DNA of 64,000 nucleotides from Elymus sibiricus (GCA_039707655.1 CM077671.1:369769220-369833219), one strand, 5' to 3'. Shown: positions 23,945 through 34,520, numbered from the stretch's first letter. A program made the numbers and translations. Notes: a model not told the origin generated them from the letters alone.

Positions 23945-25213
23945 ACTATACGTGAGTACAAGAAGGATTTTTGTTGGTAGGAATTTTGCTACTAATACAT
24001 CTCGTGTACTTGAGCACGTGTTGGAAGCTCGGATATATGTTTCATAGTATCAGTCATACAAAGAGCCATGGGGCTAACGGGTAACAGGTTTGAGGTGGAG
24101 AAATTCGCCTGAACTGAAAACCTTAGGTTATGACAGATAAGGATGAAAGATTTGTTGGCGTAATAGAGATGTTTGAAGGTGTTGCGGGAAATCATGCCAG
24201 CTAAGATGGAATTATCATGTGATGGATGTATAAATTCACGGAAGATGAATTGCGAGCCTGGAGCGTGTCATGCAGTCCGACAAATTCGGCTGGGTTGGAC
24301 TGGACAGTCTGGTGAGTCGGTTGGTACAGAAGACGGTGGTGGGATCGGCGACGACGACATAGGAGCATGATGCTGATGATGACCGACTTCTAGGGCGTGG
24401 AAACACGTGGTGCAGGCCCCGAGGGCTTGTGTGGCTTCGACAAGACTATGGCACGGGGTTGATTCAAGGTGATGTACACACGAAGCTTGAAGTCGACGGG
24501 GCGCGAGGGTGGACTGATCATCTATCGTGGAGTCATGTTGAAGGTGGAGCTGGATTGAGGGGATACGGGATCCGGAGAATCGCGGCCTATTCAGTGGGAA
24601 AAAAGCGAGTGACACGTAATTCGGACTGGACCCCAGTGGTTTGATGGAAGCGTGAAACTCGTCATCGGTCGGCGATGATCGGTGGTACTCTGCAGTGGGG
24701 GTTGAGTGGGTTCGTGACCCTTGAGACTCGACCGGGACAGCAGAGGTCGACGCGGTAATAGCGGCGAGGCGTGCGGCAAGCATGGGACATGGTGGTCATA
24801 CATGTGGTGAGACAACTGCGAATTTGATCCGGGATGACTACAAGCAATGGTGAAATTCCTTCAGGTTTCAGACAGGCGGTCAAGGAAGAGCGGTGATGTT
24901 GAGTTCAGGTAACTCTTATGTGTGACACCCAATATGTGAGTTGTTCACTTTCATACAGATCAGTGATCGGTGTGTGATGGCGTTGAACGGATACTCTCGA
25001 AGTTGGGAGCGCAAACTAGAGTAACGTGGAACTTAATTTCGCTCAAGCGTTGACTGTGGTCAAGAAAAGAAAGGACTACAAGTTGCAGGTGGAGTCACAT
25101 GGAGTCTTTTGAGTAGCAGCGGTACTCATGGGATAAACTCAAGTCCAATGTACATGGAAGTTTGACGCATGGACAAATTCAAGGTGATGGAGAATATTCG
25201 CCATGGTAGAGTT
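23945..25213 (+). mobile_element. Remaining internal part of the Veju-like TRIM
   Basis: A non-coding internal domain leads to the 3' LTR. The purine-rich 'ggtgatggagaatattcg' lies about 30 bp before 25214 and may serve as polypurine tract. Both strands have open frames up to 171 aa, but none contains a known domain. Confidence 0.5.
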
Positions 25214-25592
25214 TGATAGAGTTGTGTCGAATATAGTGTACAAGGTAGGTTACAGTTGGACTAGTAGTTATATTGTGTTTAGATAGGATATGGAGTCGTG
25301 TCCTAATAGGACACTTGTATCCTAGGCCTCTCATATATAACGGGGCTAGACACACGATGTAACCCATGCCAACATAATAGCGCAGGCACGCAGGGGGAGT
25401 CGACAGCGTGTGCCGGTGCCCAGGGCGGCCGGGGTGCGGTATTGTGACGGTGTCACGAGGAGGAGCACAAGTAGTCAATGCCTCGTAGATGTAGCCATAT
25501 CGATGAACCTCGTTAACAAATCTCGGTGTCGTGCCTCGTGTGATTGCTTAATCCTTGAATGATCAACTACACGCGTCGGATTTATTCTAACA
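25214..25592 (+). mobile_element. Veju-like 3' LTR
   Basis: Pairs with 19231-19608. It starts TGATAGAGTTGTGTC, ends TTATTCTAACA, and is followed by the target repeat 'tcatg'. Differences from the 5' LTR are mostly transitions. Confidence 0.85.
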
Positions 25593-26470
25593 TCATGTGT
25601 ATAAAAAATTCCTGAAATCAGGTTTGATCCTTTAAGGCTTTGATGAATAATTATATTTTAGATAAGGCTATTTTTTACAGGTCATTTGACAGTAGCGGAC
25701 AAATTGTATATTGGTTGGCACTGAAGATTTGGCCCCCTAGCAACGACATTACATAAATTTAGAAAAGCATTATTGTTGTTTTTTAATTATTTGAACATTG
25801 CTCACCACGCCTGCCATGCCGTGAAAAGCATTATTGTTTATCATATTGTTATGTTTGATCATTGTCCAATATGTGGCTTGTTACTCAAATTTATTTTCTT
25901 TGTTCATGTTTTCAAATATTTATATAATATCTTATCATTATTTCAAAAAATAAAATAAAGACGGCGCAACAAGGCGAGTCATTATAACCTAGTCAAAAAC
26001 ACAAAAGACAACGACACCTCGAGAGCCCAAAGCCGAGAGCGGGCTCAAGGGAAAACCCGGAGCACCCACATCCACGAGGACTGCCGGAAGGACTGTAAAG
26101 TGTGTGAACACACTAGGCAGCAAACACCACGAGTCAGTTGCATGGCCAAAAGATTTCAGACACAGTGACCGCATGACTAAGCTCGGACATGTGGTCTTTG
26201 CGGTTTGCCTGATCTGGTCTTTTGGGTCTTTCAATAATTTGGTCTTCCAGTTGACGACGAATTCGGTCTTTTTGGCTCTCCATTGTTCGATCTTCGGGCT
26301 TTACATGATGTTATTATTCGGTCCTGATCAAATAAACCAAAATTTATAAAACCTACTCTCAAGTATCTCATGCTACAATTCAGATTCATGTATGGTACAG
26401 TAAAAAAAAAAGGTAACGAGAATTCAGAGAACATGTGCAGTATTTGAAGTAGAAAATCACCAGCACCGGT
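25593..26470. other. Unclassified sequence between the TRIM and gene 2
   Basis: No gene was recognised. 'aaaagcattattg' is repeated at about 25765 and 25823. The ORFs at 25989-26349 lack domains. Confidence 0.3.
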
Positions 26471-26812
26471 GCTTGTGACCGCAGCCTCTGCAGCCACGCG
26501 TCCTCGTCCCGTTGGCAGCCGGCCGGGTCCAGCATACCCAACGTGTTCACGTGACCCGCGACCAATTCCGTCGACCACCACCACCACCCAGACACCTGTA
26601 CCCCACGACCCAGTGTCACCCGCACCCACGGCTGCTGCGGCCGCGCGCGAGCACAACACCGACCGAGCCGGCTCCCCCGCTATAAACTCGCCTCCATCCG
26701 ACGCGGACGTTTCTCCTTCCAACTCCACCCAGCCAGCCACAGCCAAGAAATTTCCCATTCCACCCCCCGTCCTCTCGCCGCGGGACCGAGCGATCCCATT
26801 GGCCGCTGCTCC
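26471..26812 (+). promoter_or_regulatory. GC-rich promoter of gene 2 with G-box and TATA box
   Basis: A CACGTG G-box core lies at 26548-26553 and a TATA box 'tataaac' at 26681-26687, about 130 bp before the ATG. The interval is CpG-rich and C-rich on the coding strand. TATA spacing predicts a transcription start near 26710 and a leader of about 100 bases. G-boxes are commonly bound by bZIP or bHLH factors; whether this one is used is unknown. Confidence 0.55.
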
Positions 26813-27334
26813 ATGTCGTCGCTCGCCGTCGGCTGCACGCTGGAGTGGGAGCTCTGGCTCGGGGGCCTCTTCACGGCGGCGGACCTAGCGGCGGCCGACC
26901 TGCTCCTGCAGCTCCGCTTGGGAGAGGCGGAGGCGGCCGCGTTTAAGACGACGTCCCCCTCGCGGCGCTCGGCGAGCTCGTGCTGCGAGGACCTCGCCAT
27001 GGACGAGGAGGAGGAGGAGCGGATCGTCAAGGGGACTGCCGTGTCTCTCGGGTCCATGGAGCTGGACTGGAGGACGAGGGCGAACTCGTGCTGCGAGGAC
27101 CTCGCCGTGGACGAGGAGGAGGAGCGGCTCGGCAAGGAGAGCGCGTTGCCGCTGCGGTCGATGGAGTTGGACACGAGGGCAAGGAAGAGGTACCGCCTGC
27201 TGTCGGAGCTGTACCCCGCCCCGAGACCGGCTAAGGCCGCCGCCCCTGCGGCGATGAAGAAGAGGAAGAGGCACCATGACGGCAGCGAGTCGGAGTCGTG
27301 GTCGGAGGAGGCGACGAGGTACGGAGACTACTAG
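26813..27334 (+). CDS. Small grass protein, gene 2 (paralogue of gene 1, internal duplication)
   Basis: An intact 173-codon single-exon frame with high GC. The N-terminus has W-x-x-x-LFTAADLAAADLLLQL (residues about 14-33), matching gene 1's FTALDLDAAEQLLQL. The C-terminal part has RKRYRLLSELYPAPRP (about 121-136), matching gene 1's VKHYRLITEIYAAT, followed by a basic KKRKRHH run and a Ser/Glu-rich tail. The middle holds two tandem ~36-residue units, each with 'SCCEDLA', 'DEEEE' and 'SMELD', which gene 1 lacks. Function is unknown. The basic run resembles a nuclear localisation signal. The ATG at 26813 sits at the expected distance from the TATA box. ORFs on the opposite strand are composition shadows. 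Confidence 0.75.
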   Translation: MSSLAVGCTLEWELWLGGLFTAADLAAADLLLQLRLGEAEAAAFKTTSPSRRSASSCCEDLAMDEEEEERIVKGTAVSLGSMELDWRTRANSCCEDLAVDEEEERLGKESALPLRSMELDTRARKRYRLLSELYPAPRPAKAAAPAAMKKRKRHHDGSESESWSEEATRYGDY

Positions 27335-28721
27335 GAGGTTAGAAGGGGCTTTTGTGTAATTACGTCGATGTCGTAGGGTCGTCTCACCGTAGCTATCTTT
27401 TCAGAGAAGAAATGCAAAACGACAAGAGAAATCACAGCCTGTATCGTTCAGCAGGAAGAGAAGAAAAAGAAGGTGGTTAGCGCCTTCACTTTTTGAATTT
27501 GGATTTGAACCCACCCAACTACTACGACCTCCGTGCTCATCAGTACAAGCAAGTGTGTGTTCGGTGTTTCCCTCCTTCGTGGTTTGAATCCGTTTTCTCT
27601 GTGTACGCGCGCAATGCGTGGTCTTTGATTCCACAACATCAGAGTTGATCTATCATGTTGAGGTATTGGACAGCCCATCTCCTGCAGAAATTCCCTTTTC
27701 GGCCTTTGTCGGTTCGGCGACGACGATGCTCGTGGGTGTCTGGATCTTTCTTGGAAGCATCAGTGTGAAGTTGTGGTAATCCCTCCCAGCGGCCTCGGCT
27801 CTGGAGGGACATTTTAGATCCTTTGGATTGGACGATGACGGCATCTTTGCATCTTTCTCTTCCTCCAGGGACTCGTCCTCGAGTTGGCTACCGTTGGAAG
27901 ACCGGTGGATGGTGGCGGCTTTGTCCGCGTGATGTTCTAAGGCGGCTATCTTAGAGGCATTGACATCTTTTTGGCAACAATGATGACGTCAAGATGACTT
28001 TGGGACGTGGATCGGTATCTCGTAGTTGGTGCTAGCTAGTCGGAGCACCGGTGGAGTGACTCTATGTGGTGACGACTACTTAAACTTGGTGGTCGCTTGC
28101 GGAGGACTCAGTCGGCGCAAGCTCTGCATATTTTCCTTGTGATGCTCGTTGTCAACAGAGTTGCCCACGACACGTGTGGGCATATTTTGACATGTGTTGA
28201 TGTGGCCTTCGTGCAGCTATTTGTGAGATTGCTTCATTCGTGAAACTCTACGGTGAAATCGGAGTCGTCTGTTCGGCGAGGTAACCGGTGCTGATGATGA
28301 CACTTGCGGCTCCTCAACGGATGTTGTTTTCTTCTCGGAGCTATGTGGTGTTCATGTCGGTGGCCAGGTCAGCCGGTGGCGCCATGTTATATGGGTTGGG
28401 TTACATCGGTTTTAGTTTGATGTTTCGCTAATTAACCGATCAGTACTCACTCTCTTTTTAATATATATACCTAAAATATATACTGATCCCACTAACTTTG
28501 ATTCCCATATGTATTGGACGATCCATGATTTAACTAATGTAACATGAGTTTTATATCAAAAACATTATATTATTAGAAACTTCAAATGTTTTTTTCTAAT
28601 GGTATAACTTTTGTGACATGTAATGTGCATATACGTATATACAAATATATTAAGTTGGCTAACCTATGGCTACTCCTATTGCATTTGAAGTGCTAAGCGT
28701 GAGCTCTCATCTGGTTGACAC
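27335..28721. other. 3' flank of gene 2 and unclassified sequence
   Basis: The 3' UTR of gene 2 probably ends within the first 150 bp. The rest is moderately GC, coding-like in texture ('ggcggctttgtccgcg', 'tcggcgaggtaaccgg') but has no sustained ORF or domain. It may be an old LINE or gene-fragment remnant. Confidence 0.3.
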
Positions 28722-29822
28722 GTGTACATTTTAACACCTTGGTTCATTTCTGGTTTAGTTTTTGTTTTAAGAGCGATCTGGCCAGTCCGCTGTTATTCTG
28801 TACGCTGCGTATTTGGGTTTTATGTCCATGTCTTGTTTCTCATCATCTTTTCCGTCTGCCTGATCGTGGATATGCATGTCTATTGCCACGTATATCTATT
28901 TAGTCGGTTGCCTGCTCCTTTTGCCTCGTATTTACGTGTCTGGTTTTTATCGTTCAGAGAGTTCAACGCATTTTCGTTTCACTGCTATCGCCTCAAATTT
29001 CTTGACTTCTATGCTTTGGGTCCTCTGGTCAACATATATGAGGCTTCCGGTGGATTTGCCACCGGCCTTGACCGCTTCATTCATGTGGTATGTCCACCGC
29101 TGCTGCTTCCTGTGGTCGCGAGTATGCTAGAGGGGGTGGTTGTCTTGCTATTGCTGTTGTTCCAATCCAGCTTTCTATGGCGCCGACCGATTTCCTCTTC
29201 CTTGCCGTGTCTATGGCTGCTTTTTCATTTCATGGTCGCGGTCCGTGGTAGAGGGAGTGGCTGCTCTGCCGCTCCTCTCGATCCGATCCAAGCTCCAATG
29301 GTCTCGCCCAATTATCTTTCACGTGGTCATGGGCATGGTAGAGGGAGTGGCCGACATGTTGTTCCTGTCATGGTGGCCGAAGCTCCTATGTTGTCTGCCG
29401 ATTTTGCCGCACCTGCTCGTGCGGCGACGAGGGGGTGGGCTCGGTGTTCTGCTATGTCTACTGCTATGTCGGACGTTCCGCTTCTGGTATCCTCTCCTCT
29501 TCAGCTGCCTCAGAGGGGCATCCACTATGGCCGTGTGTCCGTATTTGATGCTGATAGTTCCCAGTGGGTTCTTCCGCGCTTGGTAAGACGTCTTTTGTTG
29601 TTCCTTTTGGTATGAGTTCGTTCGCTCTTATGTGGTATTTCTTAATTATTTCTTTCTTTTGTTGGTAATTGTTTTTGTAGGTGAACATCTCGGTCCTCCG
29701 GAGATCCGTCATCATCGTCGAGAGATTCGTGAGGAAAAGCGTCATGTCAGGGCTTCTCCAAGTTTGTTTGTGTTCTTTGTTGTTTTCGTCCCTTTTCTTT
29801 CTTTGACGTATGTTATTTTGTC
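28722..29822 (+). pseudogene. Unrecognised ORF with Gly/Arg-rich repeats and a possible intron
   Basis: A 297-codon frame (28722-29615) begins hydrophobic and then becomes Gly/Arg/Ser/Pro-rich. Three loose repeats of a pattern like RGRGSG...VPIQAPM...ADF occur between about 29120 and 29420, the first in another frame, so a frameshift is likely. A plausible intron runs from GT at 29583 ('ttggtaagacg') to AG at 29680 ('tttttgtaggtgaac') and keeps the frame open to a TGA near 29805. No domain is recognised. It could be a captured gene fragment, a retroelement Gag remnant or noise. Confidence 0.25.
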
Positions 29823-31447
29823 CTCCTTTATTTAGCGGACCCATTCACCTTCCTTACTATGTGCATATCTTTCTCTTATTCCTTCTCATCCCGGGAGACT
29901 ACCCCTGAACATCTAACTGGTCGCCAACAGTTGAGGTTCCTCCAATCTTGGTCACAAAGATTAGGTAATCTGTCGACCGTTGAAGTTGTCTTCTACATTT
30001 TCGAGATATAAATTTCTCACAAAGATTAGTTAATCGCTTCTCTTTTCTTCTTTTTTTTCATTGTTGTTTCTAACTATAATGAATTTAGCCCATATTTTAT
30101 CATGAGTTCGATCTATTACATAAGCTTTCATATGGTCCTATACTCGTACTCACAATTGTTTTAATGCATCCTAGATACCCTCACAGTAGCATGATGGAAG
30201 GTTCTCTAAAGAGATTTAGCAAAAAATACGCATGACTTAACGTTTATCATTCCCATCAGAAGAATATGGGAGCACTTGACCTCCATACTATACGGTCTAA
30301 ACTTTGTTATGGTTGACCGAAGGGTGGGAGCAGTTTTTTTATTTTTATAATTCGATTTGTGTTACTTATTTCCATAGCTAAAAATTGACAAATAGTGCCA
30401 CTGAATTTGTTTCTTAGGGAGGAACAACAAAGGGACTAATACCAAAATACAAGATGAGCAAGTTCAGAGACTGTATTCGAGAGGGGGTGGTGTACAAGAT
30501 TGAACGGTATTTGATAAGAAAGGAAAAAAGAAAAGTACAATGCAGTATGTCACCCTTGAAGACTCTGTTATCAGCAGAACCAACGGGATTCCTCTAAATC
30601 CTCTGCCATCGGGCTTTCCTATGATTTGCTTATATTACACTTCCGTTTTCCAAGCTTGAAAAACCGATTTGATCAATTGTGTTGATGTCAGGGTAGTTTG
30701 CATGACTTTTAATTTGTGAATTCAACTTCCTTACCAGTTTGCCATGTCCTACCCTGAAACTCTTGCATTTTTCTGAATTTAAAAATGTAGTTGGTTTGGT
30801 TACTGTTGTTGCCGACCTTTTGCCCCCTACCGGTGCTGCTGGACAACCAAGACACCAAATTTCCATCATAGGCGGAGAGTGTGTATTTTTAATGAGATCA
30901 TGACATCATACATTTTACAAGTAGTTCCGTCGCACAAAATAACCCGATAATGAATTGTAGAGAGGACATGCAATTTTTACTCTTTGGGGAGATTTTGTGG
31001 AGTCATTTGATGCAGCCACATTGCATGCGATATTATTTGTTGGAGTAATGGTGGACCTGTACGCAGATATAAATATCGGACAACATGTCTCCCGATTTCA
31101 TTTGTTCACTGAAATTTGTGCAAACCACCTAAACAAAATGTCTCAGAAATGTTCATGTGCAATGGCTTTCAAGAGCACATTCTCGACTGCTCTCTTGTTA
31201 GAATTTTTCATTCTGATCTCTCTGTTGCTTCGTGCACTAGCTAATTATGACATGTTGTAATTGTGTAGAATTAGGAATGTTCCTTACGAGATTGAATTGC
31301 AGAATCCTGGACAAGACCATTGAGAAGCAACTGAAACAACTATCTCAATGCCTTGGTTGATGTAGAACCTAATGATACTATGGTACTGTGAAAATATCTC
31401 AATGTTGCTTTCATTGGTAGGTACACTTTGGACTTAAACACATATTT
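29823..31447. other. Unclassified sequence
   Basis: No gene is firmly supported. A 79-aa minus-strand ORF (30630-30869) reads like a coding remnant ('CLGCPAAPVGGKRSATTVTK') but has no recognised domain. The plus-strand 87-aa ORF at 30997-31260 is not supported. Confidence 0.25.
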
Positions 31448-31852
31448 TCAACCACTGTGCGAAACCAGTCTTACAAACTTAAGATCAAGATCATTGAGGT
31501 GGTTTCCACTAGCAAACGGTGATACATGGGTTGTAAAGTTTGTTGGAAGAAACTGAAGATTTGGAGCAACAGATGGATCATTCAAGCATGCATCTATTAC
31601 TACAATCTCTTGATAAGTCCATGGCATATTCTGAAAAATATCCCTATGAAGACCAACCACCACCATCCCCAATGTACCTGGTTCCAGACCTATGTCAGGG
31701 AGTCCACTAAGCCTGGCTTTATACGCTAACAGTCCCTTAGTGGCATGACAACTACACTGCCAGTGAGCAAACTCCATGCTGCTATCACGACACCTCATAC
31801 GCCCTGAAGCGCTCAACACTTGAGTGTAATAGTCATTGGAACCGAAAACCAA
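31448..31852 (-). pseudogene. Unrecognised coding remnant (134 codons)
   Basis: The frame has balanced, protein-like composition and is denser in Cys, His and Trp than random ORFs. It has 'SCHATKGLLAYKARLSG' (about residues 33-49) and 'GMVVVGLHRD' (62-71), then 'IVVIDACLNDPSVAPNLQFL'. The spacing of CH...AY and H-x-D loosely recalls the C-terminal part of BURP domains, but the tail does not fit and I do not rely on it. The upstream end lies in an 80-bp tandem duplication that repeats the N-terminal codons. No promoter or splice pattern could be established. Confidence 0.3.
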
Positions 31853-31950
31853 AAATTAATGATGAGGAAGACACCTCTACGCCCTGAAGCGCTCAAACTT
31901 GAGTATAATAGTCATTAGAACCGAAAATCAGAAAGTAGTAATGAGGAGGG
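31799..31950. repeat. ~80-bp tandem duplication
   Basis: 'acgccctgaagcgctcaa' occurs at 31799 and 31879, each followed by 'acttgagt.taatagtcatt.gaaccgaaaa'. The copies differ by a few transitions. The duplication covers the 5' end of the minus-strand remnant at 31448-31852. Confidence 0.8.
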
Positions 31951-32332
31951 CATGCTACCTCGACCCGGACACCTCCTTTCTCGCTGCCACATGTAGCTTG
32001 ATAAAAGTACGAGATTGCTTTAAACTAAAGAACAGATCGCAAGCCAGCCACACACAAAAAAAATCAACAAGAACCTGCACGTAAGAAACAAGAAAATTGG
32101 GGAATCTACATGAGCCCGCTATACATGTTAAAAATGCTAAACCATTGGCTCTCTTTCAAACCCACTATTATTTCTTCCTTCATTAAAAAAAATAAAAGAC
32201 TTCCACACGGGTTCTCTGATGGGCGCGGCGTGACGTCGCGCCTCTGCCTGCTAGTTACATAGTTAAAATAAAGGAACTAGATATATGCACAAGATCTAGA
32301 AACCAGAAAGGAGGGAGTATCTATCTATCTAC
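31951..32332. other. Unclassified sequence
   Basis: No gene. It ends in a short (TATC)n tract at about 32319-32330, which abuts the next transposon. Confidence 0.3.
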
Positions 32333-32751
32333 GAGTAGGGCGTTTTGGTGACCGAGCTCCATGGAGCCTTTTATTTTTGAAAAATTCAAAATTCAAACTT
32401 TTCGACTTCAAAAAATTCCGAAAAAATATGCAACTATACAAGGATGAAATGTATGTGTGTGTAAAAATTCAAGATGAAATACTTTGAAATGCGACCTGTA
32501 CAAAAAAGACAAATTTCTGGACTTTGAGGATGAATAGTATCATGTGTTAAAAAGCCTCAGATTTGTCTTTTTTGCACAGCCTTCATTTCAACGTATTTCA
32601 TCCTAAAAATTTACACACATGTGTGTTATGCCTCCATGTATATCTGTATTTTTTTCAGATTTTTTTGAATTGTAAAAATATGAATTTTCATGAATTTTAT
32701 GTTTTTCAAAAACCGGCCTCCATGGAGGCCGAGCTCCAAAAGGCATTTTTG
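32333..32751. mobile_element. Foldback MULE/MITE with ~200-bp inverted-repeat arms
   Basis: The two halves are near reverse complements. 'gagctccatggagcc' on the left pairs with 'ggcctccatggaggc' on the right, and inner blocks 'gatgaaat', 'gtgtgtgtaaaaatt' and 'acaaatttctgga' also pair. Only a short loop near 32540-32560 separates them. The 9-mer 'tctatctac' flanks both ends (32324-32332 and 32752-32760), the size expected for a Mutator-type duplication, although the left copy lies in a simple repeat. It has no coding capacity. Confidence 0.65.
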
Positions 32752-33150
32752 TCTATCTACTATCTTTATAAAAGCACGACAGGGCGGATCAAAATCACCA
32801 TCTAAACCGTCTAAACACACAATCTGGTTACGCAATTCTGGGAGCGCTAACACCAGCATTTCCAACCCACATATGTCAACCAGGCCCAGTCGGAGAAGAA
32901 CACCGACTTATTAGAGGCTTTGCGCCCTCTCCCCCCAAAAGACTAGTCTGTTGTGAAGGACACCCCCATCCTTACAGGCGTGTTTTGCCTCCTCTAACAA
33001 TTGTTGTGGTACTAAACCAACAATCTCCCCCTCACACATCGACCACCAACCATGGGCCCGCAAATAACAGTGTTTCCAGCCCACCAACCATGACTGACCA
33101 CCCGTGAGTCTGCCGAGATTTATTTCGAGCACCTGGGCTCTGATACCACT
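32752..33150 (-). mobile_element. Retroelement piece: LTR-like start, polypurine tract, PBS (minus strand)
   Basis: Read on the minus strand from 33150: PBS 'tggtatcagagccc' (initiator tRNA-Met, 33139-33148), about 110 bp of spacer, a purine run 'gtgagggggagat' near 33025-33037, then 'tgttggtttagtacc', which looks like the start of a 3' LTR. That LTR-like sequence does not match the adjacent Veju-like LTR. A complete PBS-to-PPT interval of about 125 bp would be an extremely short internal domain, or the product of recombination between two elements. Confidence 0.5.
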
Positions 33151-33527
33151 TGTTAGAATTAATCTCAATCACACACTCAATCATCTGAGGACCAAGCAAT
33201 CATATGAGGCATGACCCCGAGATTTGTTAACGAGGTTCATCGAACTCGGCTACATCCTTGGGGCCTGACTACGGGCGCTCCTCCACATGACATTGTCACA
33301 ATACAACACCCCAGCCGCCCGGACGCCGGCACACGCCACCGGCTCACCTGCGTGCATGTGTTATTATGTTAGCATATGTTACATCATGTGTCTACCTCCA
33401 CATTATATAAGAGGCCTAGGATACAAGTTTCCTATTAGAACACGACTCCAAATCCTGTGTAAACACAATACAACTTAGAGTTCAGATGTAACCTACCTTG
33501 TACACTATATTTGACACAATTCCAATA
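33151..33527 (-). mobile_element. Veju-like LTR, inverted copy
   Basis: Reverse complement of the LTRs at 19231 and 25214. On the plus strand it starts TGTTAGAATTAATCTC and ends at 'gacacaattccaata'. The PBS next to its low-coordinate end shows that it is the 5' LTR of a minus-strand element. No matching second LTR is present. Confidence 0.82.
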
Positions 33528-33577
33528 AATCTAAAAGTCCAAAGCCTCCGAATGTTGAGCACACAACACCACACTGC

Positions 33578-33845
33578 TGATGTCTACTACATAACTTTAT
33601 TCTTGTATAGTTTGTTGGGTCTCCAAACGTAGTTTTGTAGGACAGCAACAAAATTTTCTCAAGTGAATGAGCTAAGATTTATCAATCCGTGTGAGGTGTA
33701 GGATGAAGATGCTCTCTCTCAAACAACCGTGTGATCAAATACAAGCAACCTCTTGTGTCCCCAGCATACCCAATACAATGATAAATTATATAGATGCATT
33801 AGTTCGGTGAAGAGATGGTGATACAAGTGTTGTATGGATAGTAGA
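33578..33845 (-). mobile_element. Gypsy LTR, part 1 (interrupted by CACTA)
   Basis: Minus-strand match to the 3' end of the LTRs at 1797-3449 and 8634-10307, starting with 'tgatgtctactacat'. The match stops at 33845 ('ggatagtaga') and resumes at 47484 ('aaatataggttttt'), so the LTR was split by insertion of the CACTA element. Confidence 0.85.
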
Positions 33846-34520
33846 CACTGGTGCAGCGACGTGCTATACAAACGGTTTTTAACCCCTTTCCGCGACGTAG
33901 TTTTAGACCGTCGCCTTGCATGTGTGGGCGATAGGGGGGGGGGGTCCATCCCACACGACACGGAAAACCCATCGGCGATGGTGGCCAACGAACGCAAAAG
34001 TTTTGCAAAGCTAAGCGTATGGAATGTCCGCGTCTATCAGAAACGAGAGTCACCGGTTAACCGTTTGAGATATGGCATCCTTCCTATACGGCCCATCCTT
34101 GGAACTCGTGTGAGATCACACTAACATCGCACACGCTATTCTGTAGCGCACCGTTTATGATGTGTGCCGAATCACAAACAGTTCATAATTGCAAAGCGTG
34201 TATGATAAGGAGACAATCACACACATTTTGTCCTACCCCGTCATGTGCGATATACCAAGATTCCCAAACGCTCCAACAATCATACTCGTGTCGGATGCAT
34301 ACGACATAACAAACAGTTAAACATTATAAATCGTGTATGATAAGGAGACTGTCACAAAATATTTAGGCCTGCTTAACCGTTTCTGATATTGTCTAACATC
34401 AGACACGGTTTGCAGACGACAATTGTGTGCATTGTCGCACACGGTTTCTCTCTCTGAAACGTGTCGAATCATGAAGTATATCACACACGTTCTATTTTAC
34501 AAACCGTGTGCGGTGTAATG
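33846..34520. repeat. CACTA left subterminal repeats
   Basis: Repeated 'cgcacac', 'aaccgttt' and 'acaaacagtt' motifs in both orientations. A unit with 'cgtgtatgataaggagac' recurs at about 34198 and 34332. Such clusters bind the element's transposase or accessory protein in En/Spm. Confidence 0.75.

Larger units (their letters stand above)
19231..25592 (+). mobile_element. Complete Veju-like TRIM retrotransposon with nested insertions
   Basis: Two LTRs of 378 and 379 bp (19231-19608 and 25214-25592) in the same orientation bound the element. The flanking 5-mers are 'tcacg' on the left and 'tcatg' on the right, a target duplication with one CpG-type transition. The LTR sequence and length fit the wheat TRIM family Veju. 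Such elements are about 2.5 kb with no coding capacity. Here the span is 6.36 kb because other transposons lie inside: a long-TIR MULE, a Stowaway and a hAT, plus unassigned sequence. No retrotransposon protein is encoded, so mobilisation depended on enzymes from elsewhere. Confidence 0.8.

Noticed and set aside
26680..27277. Minus-strand ORFs of 130 and 164 aa opposite gene 2
   Set aside because: GC-rich antisense shadows. The plus strand has the TATA box, a start at the right distance, and homology to gene 1.
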